This document shows positions 5,716-7,491 of a stretch of DNA of 7,491 nucleotides, piece by piece. Source of the stretch: Ilumatobacteraceae bacterium (lineage in GTDB: Bacteria > Actinomycetota > Acidimicrobiia > Acidimicrobiales > Ilumatobacteraceae); assembly GCA_007117775.1 (NCBI GenBank), contig SKFX01000072.1:1-7491 (forward strand), read 5' to 3'. Within the stretch, counting starts at the first letter, position 1. Every line of letters starts with the position of its first letter. Position numbers and translations under genes: made by a program. The notes under the pieces are model-generated. The model was not told where the DNA came from, made no database searches, and saw only the letters and a program-made list of their open reading frames with translations.

Positions 5716-5955
5716 ATGCGAGAGCAAGTGCTAGCCACCATCGAGGTCATCCGGCCTGCGCTGCAGGCCGACGGCGGTGACATCGTGGTGCGCGATATCG
5801 ATGAAGAGACCGGTGTGGTCTCGGTGACGCTGGTGGGTGCCTGTGGTACGTGTCCGGCCTCGACCCAGACGCTCAAAGCCGGGATCGAGCGAATCATGCG
5901 TGACCGTGTCGACGGTGTCACCGAGGTGATCAACGTCGTCGATGAGCAGGTATGA
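5716..5955 (+). CDS. NifU C-terminal-type Fe-S cluster scaffold/carrier protein
   Basis: A 79-residue protein that is a stand-alone NifU C-terminal (Nfu) domain. It shows the family signature LQADGGDI at residues 17-23 and the CxxC pair Cys43/Cys46 in GACGTCPAST; in known Nfu proteins these cysteines bind a [4Fe-4S] cluster at a dimer interface and pass it to apo-enzymes. Length matches single-domain Nfu proteins; there is no A-type N-terminal domain as in E. coli NfuA. The start is set by a strong SD (GGAGG). The stop overlaps the ATG of the MeaB gene (ATGA, 5952-5955), so the two are probably one translationally coupled unit. No suf/isc genes are seen in this window. Confidence 0.93.
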   Translation: MREQVLATIEVIRPALQADGGDIVVRDIDEETGVVSVTLVGACGTCPASTQTLKAGIERIMRDRVDGVTEVINVVDEQV

Positions 5956-6917
5956 GCGGCCGTCGCCGCGATGATCCCCACGCACTGCTGGAGGCGGCCC
6001 GTGGCGGCGACCGCTCCGCAACGGCGCGACTGCTCTCGCTGATCGAACGCGGTGGCCCCGAGGCCCGCGAGGTCGGTCGCCTGGCGTATCCACTGAGCGG
6101 CCAGGGCTACACGATCGGGCTGACCGGTGCGCCCGGAGCGGGAAAGAGCACCCTGACGAGTGCGCTCATCGGCCATCTGCGCGCACTCGATCTCGAAGTT
6201 GCGGTGCTGGCCATCGACCCCTCGTCGCCGTTCACCGGCGGGGCCATCTTGGGCGATCGCGTCCGGATGCAGGACCATGCGGTGGACCCCGGGGTGTTCA
6301 TCCGTTCGATGGCGACGCGCGGCCATCTCGGTGGGCTGTCGTTGGCGACCCCCGAAGCGGTCCGTCTGCTCGACGCGGTCGGCAAGCGCTGGTTGGTGGT
6401 GGAGACCGTCGGTGTTGGCCAGGTTGAAGTCGAGATCGCCGGCAAGGCCGATACCACCGTGGTGGTGGTGAACCCCGGGTGGGGCGACAGTGTGCAGGCC
6501 AACAAGGCCGGGTTGATGGAGGTCGCCGACGTCTTCGTCATCAACAAGGCCGACCGTTCCGGAGCGGACCAGACCCGTCGGGATCTCGAGCAGATGCTCG
6601 AATTGTCCGAATTCGGTTCCGATGCGTGGCGCCCACCGATCCTGGCCACGGTGGCCACCGGCTCGGAGGGGGTCGGCGACTTGTGGGACGCAATCATCGC
6701 CCATCGCACCCATGCTGAGGCCAGCGGTGAACTCGAGCGACGGCGAAGCGTGAGACGGCGTCTCGAGTTGTCCGAGGTCATCGTCGAGCGGCTGCGTGAA
6801 CGGGCTCGGGACCTGTGCACCGGGGAGCGTTGGGAGCAGATCACCGATGAGGTGATCACCAACCGGCTCGACCCCTGGTCGGCAGTCGATCAGATGCTCG
6901 ACGCCATCGACGCCTGA
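5952..6917 (+). CDS. meaB: MeaB/ArgK-type G3E GTPase, chaperone of methylmalonyl-CoA mutase-type enzymes
   Basis: A 321-residue P-loop GTPase of the G3E class. Residues 59-66 form the Walker A motif (GAPGAGKS). IDPSSPFTGGAILGDRVRM (88-106) is the family switch/metal region, ETVGVGQ (151-157) follows the Walker B strand, NPGWGDSVQANKAG (174-187) is a family block, and NKAD (198-201) is the guanine-specificity motif. The C-terminal ~70 residues are helical and charged, as in the MeaB dimerisation arm. MeaB guards B12-dependent acyl-CoA mutases, using GTP to gate cofactor loading and release of damaged cobalamin. The usual partner, a methylmalonyl-CoA mutase gene, is not in this window; it may be elsewhere, or the client may differ. 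Translation is probably coupled to the Nfu gene by the 4-bp overlap. The convergent neighbour ends 8 bp away with no clear terminator between. Confidence 0.94.
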   Translation: MSGRRRDDPHALLEAARGGDRSATARLLSLIERGGPEAREVGRLAYPLSGQGYTIGLTGAPGAGKSTLTSALIGHLRALDLEVAVLAIDPSSPFTGGAILGDRVRMQDHAVDPGVFIRSMATRGHLGGLSLATPEAVRLLDAVGKRWLVVETVGVGQVEVEIAGKADTTVVVVNPGWGDSVQANKAGLMEVADVFVINKADRSGADQTRRDLEQMLELSEFGSDAWRPPILATVATGSEGVGDLWDAIIAHRTHAEASGELERRRSVRRRLELSEVIVERLRERARDLCTGERWEQITDEVITNRLDPWSAVDQMLDAIDA

Positions 6918-6925
6918 TCTTCCCG

Positions 6926-7491
6926 TCACGGAGCCCCGAGACCGACTGCCACCAACGCGTCAGCCACGAGCCGTGGCCCGCGTCGGCCGGGACATCGCCA
7001 CCAGCGCACGGCCTCGGTGATCTGGCGCAGTCGTTCGCGGCGCTGCGAGAGCGAACCGGTGCTGAGCACAGCCACCACCGTTGAACGCAGAGCGGCCGCA
7101 TCCAGTACCTCGGCCATCTGGCATATCACGGTACCGAGGTCGAGGACCGGGATCGAATCGATACAGACCGTCCTGCCAGTGCGGACTTGAACAGGATCGG
7201 CGCGGGTGAAGTGGACGATCACACTGTCGTCGACGTGTGGTCGAGCACCGCGTTCGACGAGGACCTCGACGGGATCGGTGGCCGACCCGGCGTCATCATC
7301 GCGCCGGTAGCGTTCGGATGCGTGCGACTGCAGCACACCTGCCAGGCCGTGCAGTCGCGCTGCGGTGTGGTGGCTTATCGCCAGCACACCGGGGGTCAGC
7401 GCTGCGATCTGCAGCTGTTGGTGCCACGTGTTCGGGGCAGCGCCGGCGATGAACACCCCCGGACCGGCGCGTCTCAGTGTCCCGGTGTGCA
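6926..7491 (-). CDS. AbiEi antitoxin-like protein, N-terminus cut by window edge, no C-terminal nuclease domain
   Basis: The frame is open to the window end, and the codons above the GTG at 7456 read HTGTLRRAGPG, continuing the family pattern R-R-x-x-P-G-V-F-x-x-A-G-A-P-x-T-W-x-Q-x-L, so the true start is outside. ISHHTAARLHGLAG follows, matching the S-H-x-S-A-A-x-L-x-G-L block typical of the large actinobacterial family annotated as type IV toxin-antitoxin AbiEi-family or DUF559-associated proteins. A region IPVLDLGTVICQMAEVLDAAAL matches the place of the conserved T-L-x-D-L-A segment, and PGRRGPRLVADAL the G-R-x-G-x-x-x-L segment. In full-length relatives a Vsr-like DUF559 nuclease domain usually follows; here a stop comes directly after, so this is a short form or a truncated gene. 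No toxin partner is visible. The function of this family is not settled. Confidence 0.78.
   Translation of the reverse strand, partial: HTGTLRRAGPGVFIAGAAPNTWHQQLQIAALTPGVLAISHHTAARLHGLAGVLQSHASERYRRDDDAGSATDPVEVLVERGARPHVDDSVIVHFTRADPVQVRTGRTVCIDSIPVLDLGTVICQMAEVLDAAALRSTVVAVLSTGSLSQRRERLRQITEAVRWWRCPGRRGPRLVADALVAVGLGAP

Noticed and set aside
6422..6427. MeaB has Val after ETVGVGQ where the better-known enzymes have Ser
   Set aside because: As I recall, VEVE after GVGQ is usual among actinobacterial MeaB proteins, so it is a lineage feature rather than a defect.
5598..6929. 443-codon open frame on the minus strand opposite nifU-like and meaB genes
   Set aside because: It lies antisense to two confidently identified genes and has no recognisable domain. 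High GC with GC-rich third positions commonly leaves such frames open.

Overview
The window is high-GC DNA with tightly packed genes and mostly without Shine-Dalgarno sequences. A MurA with Asp at the catalytic Cys position, an actinobacterial-style MeaB, an AbiEi-like protein and start codons placed directly after TAnnnT-type -10 elements all suggest an actinomycete. From the protein style I favour an Acidimicrobiia-like lineage. That placement is inference; no rRNA or other taxonomic marker is present.

Layout. At 1-917 is the 3' part of an S9 serine peptidase gene, entering the window through an in-frame 15-bp tandem repeat. At 905-1714 is an acidic cytosolic protein with two copies of a ~52-residue module. 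At 1793-2494 is a protein with a C-terminal J domain (HPD present). On the minus strand at 2454-4013 is an MFS transporter with a ~100-residue soluble N-terminal extension; its 3' end overlaps the J-domain gene by 41 bp. Divergent from it is murA (4034-5353), the first committed enzyme of peptidoglycan synthesis. A small minus-strand single-pass membrane protein (5303-5584) overlaps the end of murA and starts inside a 13-bp tandem repeat. Next is a two-gene unit, a NifU-type Fe-S scaffold/carrier domain (5716-5955) and a MeaB/ArgK-type G3E GTPase (5952-6917), joined by an ATGA overlap. The window ends inside a minus-strand AbiEi-antitoxin-like protein (6926-7491) that appears to lack the usual C-terminal nuclease domain.

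No tRNA, rRNA, CRISPR, insertion sequence or phage gene was seen. There is no gene-free stretch over 300 bp; the longest is about 130 bp (5585-5715), holding part of a repeat and probable promoter elements. The content is mainly housekeeping. The most interesting signals are regulatory: a recurring leaderless arrangement (start codon 6-7 nt after a -10 hexamer) at 905, 1793, 4034 and 4013(-), including two overlapping, oppositely oriented -10 elements between murA and the transporter, and a repeat that nests start codons and a 9-codon upstream ORF at the small membrane-protein gene.
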